A DNA stretch of 64,000 nucleotides from Lytechinus pictus (taxonomy: Eukaryota > Echinodermata > Echinoidea > Temnopleuroida > Toxopneustidae). Each line of letters begins with the position of its first letter. Position 1 is the stretch's first letter. The notes under the pieces were generated by a model. The model worked only from the letters and a program-made list of their open reading frames with translations. It made no database searches and had not been told where the DNA came from. The stretch is taken from the NCBI RefSeq assembly GCF_037042905.1, contig NC_087249.1:49630901-49694900 (forward strand). Direction: 5' to 3'. Shown here piece by piece: positions 24,868 through 37,921 of the stretch. The position numbers were made by a program, and so were the translations under genes.

Positions 24868-25168
24868 AACGGAGTTTTCGAAACCATTGCGCAGACGCTT
24901 TTTGGAACGTAGATAATCTATTGTCAAAAGCCCATCATGACAAAGAAGTCTCTGTCGAAAATCGATGAATCAAACAGCAATTTCGTCCGTGATCCTGCAC
25001 AAACCTCATTATTTGCATTTTTTTAGCTCCGAATCTTAGGACGATCAGCTGCCCCGATTCACTAATTTTCGACAAAAGCCTCTCAGCTCTTCTGAGTGAT
25101 TTGACGAGCATTTTCAATGCATTTACTATGTTCTAGAATCCGTCCCCGTTGCAATCGCGAAAATTCGC
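24868..25168. repeat. Palindromic MITE, family B, copy 2
   Basis: The arms GTCTCTGTCGAAAATCGATG and CACTAATTTTCGACAAAAGC are complementary around a centre with ATTTCGTCCGTGATCCTGCA and AATCTTAGGACGATCAGCTG. Outer pairing extends to GTTTTCGAAACCATTGCG on the left and CGTTGCAATCGCGAAAAT on the right. Confidence 0.75.
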
Positions 25169-28100
25169 TTATGAATATCAGAAGAGCACCTAGTTTGCTC
25201 AAGGGTGTTGCATTTAAAGCAGTGTAGTTAACACTACACCATTTACTGATGTGAGAAAATCACACCAAGCATTACACACCAGTGTTTAATCCAAGATGTG
25301 AGCTCAACATCCTTTGGTGTTTCGATTCCAATGAACATCTCAAACATTCTTTTGCGTTCTCCATTATGCTTTTTCTCTCTTTATCGAGTTTGTAATTTGT
25401 GATTTTATCAAGGAGGTGTAACATAAAATAAGTACACTTATGCCTTGGAGTGTTGCCAATCAATTTCGGGTCCTACATTCAATTACAGTCTTGTAATTGA
25501 TTTCAAATTCATATTCAATCACTGATCTAATTTTAAAAAGAAAGAAGTTTAAAATACAAATTGATTTTCTGTTGTTAGAACTGATCTATCAATAAATCTG
25601 CGAGAGAATTTTGCGATTGATGCATTTTTTTTCTTGCAACACCCCATTATTCTTACAGATTGTAAATTGAGTACACGGTTTGTAATAGAGCTACATTTAC
25701 CCTTAATTGAACAATGATTGTAAATTGTATGATACAGGGTCCAAGATTAAAAAAAAACCTCTAAAATTCTGAACATTCCCGGAAAAAACATATTTTTGTT
25801 GGATTCATTTCAAAGCTCATGACTTGAAGCAATTTTTTACAGTAACTCCCACCTCCCCCCCCCCCCATGTTGAAAATGAATACGCCAAATAGATACATCA
25901 ATCGTTACAAAGTAATCCATTCCATATTCATATTTCATGCCCTAGTGTTCATGGTGTTAGGTTAAATCCCTGCAATCGGAAATTCCAAGCCGAAAAGTTC
26001 CCTCCGTCCCATTAAGAAGAAAAAGCAACTGTTTCCAATTAAATCGAGAGGGTTTCCATTTCTTAGGGTCCTTTTTTGTTTCAATTTTTGAAGTACGTGT
26101 CATCGGAACTGTTCTGTGTATTATCAGGGTAAAGTGATATATTTAGGAAACATGCTGTGGTAGGTTTGATTTAGTTTGCTCGTTTGATTAAATCTGACAG
26201 TTTTTTATTAATTCAAGACTTTGCTTGAAACGTGTAAGATGGATTTCATGAGAAAGGGTTAAATGTACAATAGCGATGACATGGTTTTTTAAAACATAAT
26301 TCGACCAAATTCAGTTGTGATCCTGTATTGGGGATTTAGCGTCATATTTCTTTTTTATTCAAATAAGTAAAATATAATGGTGAAAAATATTCATAATATT
26401 TTTTAAATATAGTTTTAGTCGATACTTGCAAAATATATACAAATATAAACATATTTGTTGAAAATTATGTACTTATCAATGTAATGATCAGTTAGATAAC
26501 GGTGTAATCATAATAATGCATACTATATGTTAAGATTCATGTTGAAATGAGTTAATAAACTATGAGACATTATTATGGAAGGATGATCAAACTTTCGACA
26601 TTGAAAATGAATATTTGGGACAGAGTGCGATCGAAATTCGTAGCAATTCTCAGTGCAGAAATAGTAACTGTGTGCGTGGTATATGAATTTGGGCGTGGAG
26701 GGGGGGGGGGTACTACTTACCCTACGTCATACACATAGACTTTCGTATCATAGGTGTTGAACAGAGAGAAGCTCCCTGATCCTAGCGGGGATGCTATTTA
26801 AAAAATCGAACACTAACGGAAGAGTTTTTTGTCTTATCCTGACAAAATCTTGATGGGCAATGACGGGAGAACACCGCGCCCCTCTTTCGATACTAAAACT
26901 AGGGCGGCGCAACAGCGGGCAGGGGTGGCCACCCTCCATGGATTTGTAAAAAAAAAGTGAAAAAGAGGGAGGGGGAGAAAGAAATATTAAAGGAGGAAAA
27001 CTGATGAAATGTGAAAGAGAGGTACACGGTATAAAAGCTTTTAACAATCTGGTTTACTGTCTGCTGCTCAATGTTCAGCATTGTTGGTCATATTGAGAAA
27101 AAAGGGTGTTATAGTTCTCTTTAAACTCTTAAAGAACAGCCATGAGTCGTTTATTTGTTATTACTCTCATTCAAAATGAGAGGTCTAGATCTTATATCTT
27201 TACATATATTACCCCTGTTATCGAAGTGAGAGAAAACATGACGTCATTTTAGAGTAATCTCGCCACCCCCCCCCCCCCCTCCAAACCCATCATATTAAGA
27301 TACCCCGATGCCGCCCTTCCCTAAAACTCGATAGTATCCTCGAATTCCAGGCCAGTTTATAATGCAAGGTTCATAATGGAAGTTCATGATTTTGTTCTAT
27401 TCCTCTTTCCCTCCTTTTCGATTGATATCAGATTGTAGGATGTAGTTTGCAGATTCACGAAAGTAATGTCGGAAATTTTGGGAATGGCAATTTTCTCTCA
27501 ATAACCAACTTATCACGGTTTATACAATCCGATACGTGCATGGCTCAAGCTCTTTTGAGATTGATGTTGAAACGGCAGATTTTTACAGTCGTAAGCTGCA
27601 TGTGAATGATGTTAATATCATGGGGGGTTAAACGCGCAATCCCCATGGATAATTTCCATTATATTTTATTTTAACAAAAGCAGAAAATATATATAAACAG
27701 TTTGTTTGCAGATTCACGAAAGTTTGTTCTATGTCGCTGAGAAGAAATTCAGGAATGTTTTGACAATATGTCAACGTTACCAATGAATAATTACGACGGT
27801 TGTGAATAATATTCACATCTTCCACAAAATAGTGTGCATGTATTTATCACCTTACCAATGAAACTTACTAGTAGAATGTTCTTGCGAAAAATTGCCCCAT
27901 CTCTAAAATTTGCACTCAATAAATAATATAGGGAGCCTACATGAAATATTATCTCGTATTAATTAACGTAGAATAGCATGTGCACCAGCAATGAATCGGT
28001 CGTTTCTCGTGAAAGAAAAAGCAAAGCGAATCGTTTCTATATTCACAACTTTTTTTCAAAACTATGATTCCATTTTCTTTATTCAAACTTTTGAATGGTA

Positions 28101-28390
28101 TATTTTAATATCGAGCGTGCTTTAAGGCCCGTGAATGCGGGTTTTATATTCATAATAACGTTTGCTTGAATAGGAGGTGATGAATTGTTATAATCGTGCC
28201 AATTTTGAACCTTGTAAGGGATAAAGGGTGGAAAGGGTTAAGGGTCTAAGGGTGTCAGCGTGTTCCCCTCATCGTTGTCACTCCTCAGCCATTTTAAAGG
28301 GTGATTTAACCCTTTCTACCCTTTCGTTGTTACAGTGTAGGCCTAATTAAATCGCGCTAATTAACGACATCAAGCTAGTAAAATTTGACT
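25169..28390. other. Anonymous AT-rich sequence
   Basis: No gene is called. A diverged 27420-27840 region carries two copies of TTTGCAGATTCACGAAAGT with similar following sequence. Poly-C/G runs occur near 25855, 26700 and 27270. The region near 25200-25330 has several GTGTT/AACAC words that may be another decayed MITE. Confidence 0.4.
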
Positions 28391-28392
28391 AT

Positions 28393-28560
28393 CACTCTTA
28401 AAAAGGATTGGTCAAAGTAACAATCAGTTTGTGACTATTTTCTCCGACCGATAAAAATGGTCAATATCAACCATAATTGTGGTAGATTTTAAACACTGTA
28501 TTGATTGATTTGGACCATTTTTGTCGGTCGGACAAAATTATCCAATCCTTTTTAAGGGTG
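28393..28560. repeat. TA-flanked palindromic MITE
   Basis: The ends CACTCTTAAAAAGGATTGG and CCAATCCTTTTTAAGGGTG are inverted repeats, with further complementarity inside (GACCGATAAAAATGGTC and GACCATTTTTGTCGGTC). TA lies beside both ends, compatible with Tc1/mariner-type insertion. The CACTCTTAAAAA terminus is shared with the element at 43799-44000. Confidence 0.75.
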
Positions 28561-30769
28561 TAGTTTCTTAGAGTGAAGGCTACTTATTTCATTACTTTAT
28601 TTCTTTCCTTTCTTTCCTGCCCCTTCCCGCCATTCCCCGACATAGGCCTATTTGCTATCCTGATCATATCATATCCAGTCCTCCTTCTTTCCACCATAGG
28701 TCCATACTTTCACTCAGGCCAGGCATAACCATATGCTATCCATGTCAAGATACGACATCGAAGCTAAGCCTTTTAATCTGGTAATCATTCCTAAACATGC
28801 AGATACACATCGCGTCCTGATGACAGATCGCATAATGACGTTTCGATCCATTATGAAGGAGAGTCGGCTGGACTAGTACTCGAGTGACCCTTTTCTATAT
28901 CAAATGGTTATCTCGTATGTTCGTTGGATCTAGATCGAATGACTGACCGTGAACTTTTGTAGTCCCATGCGATTCGACTGATTTATGTTTACTTGAGTTT
29001 GTTTGTGTGTACTGAGTAGCCAAGTTCCAAGGAAAAAAGCGAGCTTTTAGCCAGACTGAGATCAGAATAATAAATGATAAAAAAAACGTTGGTTTCAGGG
29101 GATGAAGTTGGAAATGAGTTGCCTGACTTTTGGCTGGAATGGCTGCTAATATGTCATTTTTTATATTCTGTTGGCTTGATTCCCTTTTTGTTATAAATAT
29201 CTTAATTGAAAACTTATGAAAAGGATGTTAAAACTTGCAAAGAGAAACTCAGTGCGAGTTTGGGAACATTTTGATGTTGAAAAAAGGTTTTAAAATTCAT
29301 GTTTTTTTTTAACTATGTCTTTATTGCCCCAGCCACCCGCCACGCACATGCACCCACACACTACTCCCCCCCTCCATCTCTCCACCTCTCTCTCCCTCCC
29401 TCTCTGAACATCAGTAGCGCATGCAATGAGCCTAAAATAAACACATGAGAGGACATAGATTATGGGGCACAATTTCTTTAAAGTTTGCGTAATTTATTTT
29501 GTCTATATCTTTTGACATCATATTAAAACAATAATATCACATTTCTCTCTTTTTACTTTTTCTTCTTTTTTACCTTGTGTATTTATTAGTCATGGATTTG
29601 TTGTTGCCCCCAGCCCCCCCCCCCCATACCAGTAATGAACGCAATCCCTTTGACCTGTTTTAGTATTTTGATTGATGAGACTTTTCAGTCACTTTAATTA
29701 TATTACAGGGATGGAGGTATATCCCTTTGTTCGATTCCCCCGAGTATTCATTAGATCACATGCATATGGACGGATGACATAAATGTCTCCTTCAATCTCC
29801 AGTTTATTATCAGCTTCTAAGTTCTATCTTTCTTTCTATGACCTACATAAAATCATGGACTTACTATCTGAATAAAATGAAATAAAGTTCTCCTTATTAA
29901 TTTTTTCTTTTTCTTTGTTTTGTTCTTCTTCTTCCCTTTCTCCCCCCCCCCCTCCTCCTCCTTCTTCTTCATCTTCCTCCTCCAACTTCTTCTTCTTCCT
30001 CCTCTTGTTCTTCTTCTTCTTCTCCTTCTTCTTCTACCTCTTCTTCTTCCTCTTTTTCTTCTTCTTTTCTTTTTCTTCTTCTTCTTCTTCATCTTCTCCT
30101 CCTTCCTCCTCCTTCTCAATCTTCTCAATCCTCTTCCTCCCTATGGTTTATATTTTGTTGTTGATCTTCTTTTCCGCTGTCTTATTTTTATCGTCAGTAA
30201 TATTATTTTATCCCCTTCCTCTTGTTCTCTCAAGGCAGCTTTTGGAATAATTCTAAATTACCCCCACACCTTCCTGAAATTGGGAGGGTATGTCATCTCG
30301 CTAAAAGGGCATGTCCAAGTTTGTCAGGTTGGTTCGAAATGGGAGAAACATATTAATCAAGGTTTGGCAAAAATAACGTAAAGCAATGATTTTTCATATT
30401 ATTTCATATGACGTCCCTGGCGGGAAGCTCTTTCAGATAACCTATCTACTCAAAAAGTTGAGAGCGATTTCACGTATATTTGGCATTATCACCAAACACA
30501 CCACTTTATACACGTTATTATGAGAAAATGCCTTCATTCATCATTAATCCTTGAAAAATACAATAAATTGACTTATTGGAGTGCTGCTTGCATGTGAATA
30601 TTAAATAGATATTTTAAAAATTCACAATTCTGATATTATATGACGTATTTTTAACAGGCACCCATTAATAATCAGGTCTATGTTTATGTGATTTTCCTGT
30701 TTTTAATATTAAAAAAAACAGCGCAAGCGAGCATGACGAGGGTTTACAGCTTCAACTTTAACCTGTATA
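28561..30769. other. Intergenic sequence with a trinucleotide tract
   Basis: It holds the CTT/CTC tract at about 29910-30125 and a poly-C run near 29613. No gene is supported. Confidence 0.4.
29910..30125 (+). repeat. (CTT/CTC)n pyrimidine tract
   Basis: About 215 bases of irregular TTC, TCC and CTT triplets. Long ORFs on both strands read Ser/Phe/Leu or Lys/Arg/Glu homopolymers and are artefacts. Confidence 0.9.
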
Positions 30770-30963
30770 CAAGGGTGTAGGCGGGGGGGGGGTGGTGCTC
30801 TGGGTGCACGTGTACCCTCCCGCTGAGGCAGAGGAGTTCCGACACTGCCAAGCAAAAATAGAATTTGTAACCCTTCTTCTGCTTTTAACAGCTGATTTTC
30901 CAAACTTTAGTTCCACCTCCCAAGATGTGCACCTCCCCATGCTCAAACCAGCCTACGCCCTTG
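30770..30963. mobile_element. hAT-like MITE, 194 bp
   Basis: The left end CAAGGGTGTAGGCGGGGGG and the right end (reverse complement) CAAGGGCGTAGGCTG form terminal inverted repeats. TGTATA borders both sides, though the duplication is imperfect beyond six bases. A run of nine or more G lies just inside the left end, a feature shared by several elements in this window. Confidence 0.65.
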
Positions 30964-32175
30964 TGTATATACAACTATAACTTGACCGACCTACTTCCAA
31001 AAATGCTCTAATACTTTCATGACTTTGATTTTGTCATAATGGATACTCAGGATACATTTTCACCTTTGGCGATGTGTTACCATGGTTACGTTTAGCTTGT
31101 TAACGGTGCTCTGTTTTAACAAAAAAAAAAGTTTCTGCGACATATTTTATTTCTAGTTTCTAGGTTGTCATATGAAACTCCGAAATGGTATCTAATAATC
31201 TTAATATAGGCCCATCTTATGGCCCATCTACAGTTCGTACTTTCACAGCCTTGTCATGAGTTGCATAATGGGAGTTTTTACACACGTGAACAGTCTGTTG
31301 TCGTTAGCAACCCATACCTCGCAATGCAATTTTTACCATTTCATAAGTCATAAATTATTCATCAATTTGTTGGTGTTTTTCAAATCAGATCAGTGAATCA
31401 CACACATACTGTAACGTATGTTGCTAGGTCGGATTCTACAAGTTTATCTTTAAAATGGCGCTGGCGACCAATGTACAGTAACCATGGTAATAAATTGCGA
31501 AATGGCTTATACACTTGTGTTGGTGAAGAAGGTACATGTTCATGATATGGATGCATATTGTCAAATGCCCTTCATGACAATAACCAAGATGTCTTGTGTA
31601 GCTAATTGGTGAATCAAAACAGCCGTTTCGTCCTGGACTCTGGAGAAACGACATTTGCAATGTCTTGTCAGCTCCGAAACTTAGAACGAAACTGCTGTTC
31701 CGGTTCACGAATTTCGACACAGACTTCTTGTTTGCTCTTTGTCATAATATAAAGGAAAAGTATAAGAAGTGTTCCATTTCTTCATTTTGAAAATTCTTGA
31801 AATCTCGAATCCATTCTGCGTCACGGTGCGAAAACTACCAATTGAGAATTCTTAGAACATCATTACGTCAATTTTGTCCCTTTTCCGCAAAATAAGAGTC
31901 TATTCTTCATCCTTCATAAATATTCCTCTTATCTTGCCCAAAACATTTTTCTTGAACTTAGCATTAAGAATAAAATATATGAAGAGTTTGTGAAATTAGA
32001 TTACGAATATTCGTCAATTCTTTGTGTGAGGTGATTTATTTTTGTCACCTTTTCTCTGAAACTTCGCAGGTATACGCTTGCCTGGCTGTGGCGAGTGTGG
32101 CGAATGTCATCTTCGATTATTACCCTTAGTATCATGCCTACTAAAAACCCTCGACACGTAACGCTTTCACAAGGC
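30964..32175. other. Intergenic sequence
   Basis: Apart from a family B MITE (31545-31840), no gene or repeat is recognised. Confidence 0.4.
31545..31840. repeat. Palindromic MITE, family B, copy 3
   Basis: The sequence carries TTGTCAAATGCCCTTCATGA and GGTGAATCAAAACAGC, then the centre TTTCGTCCTGGACTCT, then GAACGAAACTGCTGTTCCGG and ACGAATTTCGACACAGAC. It shares order and wording with the copies at about 7267, 24868 and 53570. Confidence 0.75.
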
Positions 32176-32281
32176 TACGGTCGCACCACCGAAACCGACC
32201 CCAGACCGATCAAAGATATTACTTTATTACCAAAAGCATTCTATCGGTCTGTTTGGAATCGAATTCCTTGGTGTGACTACC
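32176..32281. repeat. Palindromic MITE, family A, copy 3
   Basis: The left arm CACCGAAACCGACCCCAGAC and the right arm GGTCTGTTTGGAATCGAATT plus CCTTGGTG are diverged complements. It is the most degraded copy. Confidence 0.6.
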
Positions 32282-33084
32282 CCATCAGGTCATGTAAAGG
32301 CCATTTGTATAATTCAGATATCCACGTAGGGATATGAATATGAATTATATTATGAATGTTACCGACCCCTGCATTTTCCACTTTTAATACCGCAGCTCTG
32401 CGGACGCCACTCTATCGAGTGCCCCTTGGGGGGCCGTATACCCAACCCCTGCCTTCCGCCCTCAAAATGATTATTTTCTACAGATGTATTATTTTGGTTT
32501 ACCGCATCGGGATATAACTCTTCCCCCTCTTTCATCAAGATCACTTTCATGTGAAAAGCCATATACGACGGTGTCCATCTTTTCAATCAAAATTGCTGAT
32601 TGTGCATCTTGTTTTTTTTTTGCATGATTGACGCAATAAATGATTAACCATTTCCCATTTGTTTCGTTATGAGGATTCTTTTTTAATAATCAAGGACTAA
32701 ATGGTAATCATGTGGCTTTTACCTCTATAATAAATGTATTAAGAAAGTTCACTGATAGGGTACAGAGATGTTTATCGTTTATTCATTCCTTTGTTCATTT
32801 TTATCAGACTACTTTGCTTCTCCTTTTGAGGAAAGTTTCCTTCGGAGCCAGGGGGGGGGGGGGCGTTTCATGAAAAATTACAATTATTGTAAATTTTGCA
32901 ATTATGGTCACTGACATGGAAACCTCGATTTCGATTAGATGCTGAGCCCTGTCTTTAACATTTATGAAACATGGCACAAACATAATAGGGTATACAGAAT
33001 GCACATTATCCATCTTGTTACAAGTCATGTAGGTGTTCAAGGACCTATCATCCCGGGTATAGGCTTGTCTATCGATTACGGTGC
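32282..33084. other. Intergenic sequence
   Basis: No gene seen. A poly-G run of about 12 lies near 32850. Confidence 0.4.
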
Positions 33085-33258
33085 CCACAGCTATTAGAGG
33101 CATTCCTTCCTGTCGGGTGACCATTTACCTCACCTGGGTTGAGTGCAGCATATTTTGAATCAATTTTTTGCTGAAAGAAATTGCTCTCTGGCTGGGATTC
33201 GAACCCACAACCCTCTGTTTCAAAGTCCTGAGACTTATCCACTGGGCCACAACGCTTC
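33085..33258 (-). mobile_element. tRNA-derived SINE
   Basis: On the minus strand the head reads GCGTTGTGGCCCAGTGGATA (A box TGGCCCAGTGG) followed by GGGTTGTGGGTTCGAATCCC (B box GGTTCGAATCC). It is then followed by a non-tRNA body containing GCTGCACTCAACCCAGGTGA. Head plus body is the standard structure of tRNA-related SINEs, and this wording matches a family I know from sea urchins and other deuterostome invertebrates. The 3' end is not clearly defined. Confidence 0.75.
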
Positions 33259-33425
33259 ACATTAGCTGTTGGCTTTTATTTCTTAGATTTATGCAGGATT
33301 TTAGGGAAATAGATGATGAGCGAATGTGATTTCGCTTCATTTTTAGATGATGAGAAGGTGAAGAGGGTGTTGGGGCGCAGGCGAACGAACAGTAAGCTAT
33401 TGGTCATGCATGGGGTGACTCTATT

Positions 33426-33614
33426 CTGCAGGCACAGACCTTGGTTTTCGCGAATCGCATAGTGTATAATGCAGAGTCTGAATTGGTGAGACTAGATTCA
33501 CTATGTACTGTGGCTGGCTCTGATTTGACACAGCCACAGTCTTTGGAGACTAGTCTCACCAATTCAGACCTGTAATTGCCAGTTGAGGTATCAAATATGA
33601 GTCTGTGCCTGCAG
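33426..33614. repeat. Palindromic MITE, 189 bp
   Basis: The ends CTGCAGGCACAGAC and GTCTGTGCCTGCAG are perfect complements. Inside, GTCTGAATTGGTGAGACTA pairs with TAGTCTCACCAATTCAGAC, and ACTGTGGCTG pairs with CAGCCACAGT near the centre. No target duplication was clear. Confidence 0.8.
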
Positions 33615-35890
33615 ACTATATAGGGCGACTCCGCATCAGTTTTTTTTTTCGTTGATTTCGAATTCCGTCTCTATGGATACATTTTCCATTTGCCACATTT
33701 TGCGTTACCAGCCTACCATCGTGACTATGAATAGAATAAAAGAGATATTTGATATGGTTGCGAATAAAATCTAGTTAAAATTGATAATCTCCTGAATGAG
33801 AAATCGAGTTAAATTGTTTGAGTTGTCGCATCCCCATGACGGTCGTGTCAAGTCGGTCGTGCTGACATTGTTCTCAACTTGGATAGCCCGCCTTTGCTGT
33901 AATTAATCGGGTAAAAAAAAAATCCTCAACCCTCTCAATTCCTCTCGGTTCCCGCTCCGATTCCCTCACTGTTCCTCCTCTCATCTTTTCTCTCCCTAAA
34001 TCTGAATCAGATGTTTGGGATGATCTCCCGGATAACGGAGAGAAAATGGATGGTTTCCTGTGAGAGTTCAAGAAGTTTGTGTCTGCATTGAAGGATGAAG
34101 GTGATATTCTGAACCCCGATGCACAACACTTAGCGACTGACCGTGGGTCTGATTTTTTACGATTGATCATACGCATTACTCAATGCAATCAATTACAGAA
34201 ATCAACCGCACGACCAATCGTTGAGTTTTGTGTAAACGGGCCCTGATTGGTATTTGGTTGAGGTGTCAATTGGAGAGGGTTCGAAACCCATGGGAAGGAG
34301 AGGCCAATGTGGTTCTGATGACAATGAATGTTACATACCATGAATTCAATCATAATGCTCTTAGAGACCAACGATATGACCTTGACTTTGATATCTTATT
34401 ATTTCTTTTGAGTTAAGAAATCGGTGACCATGATTTAGGTGCGGAGGCTGTATTTTTATATGAATGTGAGATGAGAAAAGGGGTGCCTTTTCTTCAACTT
34501 GGAGGTTCTGACCGCTCCCTCCCTCTATCTCTCTCTTGACGATGTATAGTAAAGTTGCAACAAAGGGAAAGGAAGGGGCGGGAGGACGGAGGGGGGGTGG
34601 GTTGTTGGAGAGATACAGGACTCCTCTCCTGGGAGGGGGAGGAAGGGTACCGGGGGACAAGGATCGGTGGTGACCATTGACCTCTTTTTATAAAAAAAAA
34701 TGTTGCCCCACGTGACGAGGGTTTCCAGGTACGCCGCAAGTATATATGGGTGTAGGGCCTATAGAAGGAAAGAGGGGAAATGTCCAGGACTGCCAGGATA
34801 GTTGGGGGAGGGGGGCTCGTGTAGCCACTGTTTTAAACACGAATACAAGTTGCAAAGAATGTGGATTAAATCCCCCTAATACTGTAATGATACGGTCAAT
34901 TACAAATGCAAACATGTAGTAACCTACACCAGGTGGACGACTCGGCTCGGGAGGTGGGGCGCAAATTATCCTTGCGATACGGCCAAGGCCGATACTATAG
35001 CCTTGAACTTACCGTGCCTTCTGGCGTGTTGACTACTTTGTAAGAAATGCGCTTCCAATTTCAGTATCTAATTTTTTTCCATTTTCATCCCTTTTTTGTC
35101 TTGAACATTATTTCTTAGTCGCATAGTATGGTTTTAAAATTTATTTTCTTAGGTAATTTTTATAATCCAAAGTGGTGTATTATTGGCTGATAATTTTTCC
35201 GGGCATGCCTGCATGGGATAATATAGGCATGAATGTTATTGCTCATCATTTATCGTTTTATCATATATATCGCCGGACCGACCTGACTTGTCATTCATAC
35301 ATCATAATTATGATTCATTTTCCCTCTCTCATGTCACAAGGGTGTCACACACTCAAAATTACATCTTCACAACAGTGGTATAAAATATTATATGGGGGAC
35401 TATTAAATCCCTTGGTCCTACTAACTGCCCTGCATGAGTTTCTAAGGCCATACAATATATCCGTCCTATTATTCATATTTGAACTTTGTTTCTTCTTTTC
35501 CTTTGGCATCTATATTTTGTTTTTCATGGCATATCATTGCGAGCACTTCGCTCTTATAGTCTGCAGTTCTCGTCACTCGCTCTTTCTGCCCCTTCCCGCC
35601 TCTGTCGAGATGCGGGAATGTTAATTGTGTATACAATGCGATCCCCTTCACTGATCCTAAATGATGCTGACCTTCTTTTTGACATGTGACTAATTGTTTC
35701 AACACTACATCACTTGACAGTGATAAACGATAATCCGACAAGCCGTCATCATCATCATGTTCGTTGCGCAGATCTAAGCATTGATCAAGAAAGCTCCTTG
35801 CATGGATCTATGCCATGTAAACAGAGTGTCCTCTGAAGGTGACGCAACAATAAACGATGTACACTGTTAGAGAAAAATTCTCCATTAGAA
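33615..35890. other. Anonymous sequence
   Basis: ORFs up to 150 codons (for example 35172-35624 +) have no domain, signal or splice context that I trust. No gene is called. Confidence 0.4.
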
Positions 35891-35905
35891 AAAAAAGTTC
35901 CTCTG

Positions 35906-36919
35906 CCCGGGGGAGGGGGGCACTTCCATTGACGGGTGGATACCATGCGCGACCATGGGGTCTCGAAAAGCACCCTAAACACTATTTTCCATTTTCTAAA
36001 AATGCACCCCTTAACAAGTATTGGCGTCTGAAACCCTACCCTTAACAAGTATTGGAAACAAAACAATACTCTTGGCAAGTATTCCCTGAAATGAACCCCT
36101 AAACAAGTACAGTGATATTTTATTGTTTGTTCCGTCGGTCGTCGGTTTTACCTTTAGTTTACACACCATTTGGTTTAGTACGGCCCCAGCTTCCACACCT
36201 CGCGCTAATCGGACTCTAAACACGTAGTGTTGGGGCAAAAAGGACATCCTTTATAAAACATTTTAATTTTGTTTTATCATCCCCGCAAATTTTACCCTAA
36301 ATACGTAGCTTTCCTAGCGAAATAGATACCCTTTTTTGCATTATTTTTGTGTTTTTGACACCCTTGTCACGTTACGTACGTAACGTGCCCTATCTTGAAA
36401 AAGACATCCTTTGTACGTGTTTTCTGGTCGCGCATGGTATCCACTCGTCAATGTAAGTGCCCCCCCCCCCCCCGGGCCCTACCCTTAACAAGTATTGGAA
36501 ACAAAACGATACCCTTTGCAAGTATTCCCTGAATTTAACCCCTAAACAAGACCAGCGATATTTTAGTTATGTCAAGGACGTCGGTAGTCGGTTTTACCTT
36601 TACCTACATCATTGGGTATACGGCCCAACCTCCCACACCTTGCGCAAATCAGACTCTAAACACGAAGTGTTGACGGGGCAAAAAGTACATTCTTTATAAA
36701 ACATTTTAGTCTTTTTATACCCTCGCAAATTTGACCCTAAACACGTAGCTTTCCTAGTGAATTAGACACACTTTTTTTCATTATTTTAGCGTTTTTGACA
36801 CCCTTATTTTGTTACGTATGTAACGTGCCCTATCTTGAAAAAGACATCATTTTTACGTGTTTTTTTTTTTGGTCGCACATGGTATTCACCCGTCAATGTA
36901 AGTGCCCCCCCCCCCGGGG
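35906..36919. mobile_element. 1.0-kb TIR element with internal duplication
   Basis: The left end begins CCCGGGGGAGGGGGGCACTT followed by CCATTGACGGGTGGATACC. The right end is the inverse (GGTATTCACCCGTCAATGTA, then a poly-C run and GGGG). TTCCTCTG on both sides (35898-35905, 36920-36927) is an exact 8-bp target duplication. A second inverted terminus at 36421-36476 followed by another CCCTACCCTTAACAAGTATT block shows that the right half is duplicated. Repeated AACAAGTATTGG and CTAAACACG words fill the interior. No transposase ORF is present. Confidence 0.8.
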
Positions 36920-37888
36920 TTCCTCTGCAGAATATCCAGCCTCTCTCTGTCCTTTCTTATTCTCTGTCTATCGCAATGGAGGCATGGTGTCACCAGTATG
37001 CCCAGCACTGGCGTGCAGATGGGGGGTGTGGGAGACATGTATTCCCAAAATGTATTTCGACTAAGAAATAAAAAGGGAGAAAAGCAAATGAAAAGGTTGA
37101 AATATGACAATATTCTTTGATAATGTTTAAAAATGTTTTACAAAATTAGACTTTTCTATTGAAAGCGAAAAAAAATGATCTCTCGCTTTCCTCTCTCGCA
37201 AATCTGTAGAAATTTTTGCCTCATACGCCATGTCTACCCCCTTGAAAATGTGTAGCTGATTACTCCACTGATGCCCACTATCGTATCTATTTCCTACTCT
37301 CTTGCAGAATATTGTCTGCATGCAGACCCCTATGGTTTTTCTGGAAGCCATTGAATATGCTCAGAAGATCAAAGGATCATTATAGATTTATCAACATATT
37401 GGTAACAGCCCTATACCACCGGAGCTGGGGTATGTTAGAGCTCTGGTGCCCGTTTCATAAAACTTTTAGTTTAAAAAAATGCAATAACAGTTACAAGCTA
37501 CTGACATCCTTCAATCTAATTGGCTGATAGTAAACTTGTGCATTTGTTATTATGACAAGTATTTGTGAAATATATAGAGCCCTGTAGTACATTAAAACAA
37601 TCGGGACGGGGGAGGGGCACTCATCTACATATAGCCTATATCACGATATAGGACGAGCGAACAGAAAAAACCGGGAAATTTGTAGATTTTTTTTAAAGTT
37701 TAGGGCACATTTTAGAATGTTAAAATAGCCAAAATGAGGGTAAAAAGCTGTACATTTCGAAGGAATACAAACAAATAAGAACTAAGAAAAAATTTTGTTT
37801 CTGCACTTTCTAGAGTGTTACTCAAATCTCAATCACTCTCAGGGTTATTGTTTCTTCAATTTTCGATTTTTTGACTGAAGCATTATAC

Positions 37889-37921
37889 CATGGACCTATT
37901 ACAATTTGTGATAGGTCCATG
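37889..37921. mobile_element. 33-bp palindromic insertion, hAT-like ends
   Basis: The segment begins CATGGACCTATTAC and ends GTGATAGGTCCATG, so its ends are near-perfect inverted repeats around five bases. ATTATAC occurs immediately outside both ends (37882-37888 and 37922-37928). The terminal CATGGACCT matches one end of the 103-bp element at 17190-17292. I infer a relic or minimal member of the same family. Confidence 0.55.

Noticed and set aside
25468..25742. Loose inverted similarity GGGTCCTACATTCAATTACA against TTGTATGATACAGGGTCC
   Set aside because: The two do not read as complements of each other over more than a few bases, so I cannot support an element.
29853..30381. Lys/Arg-rich and Ser/Phe-rich ORFs up to 153 codons
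   Set aside because: They lie over the CTT/CTC tract and read homopolymeric residues on both strands.
35172..35624. 150-codon ORF with hydrophobic segments
   Set aside because: No domain, no splice borders, AT-rich codon use like the intergenic DNA, and opposing ORFs overlap it.
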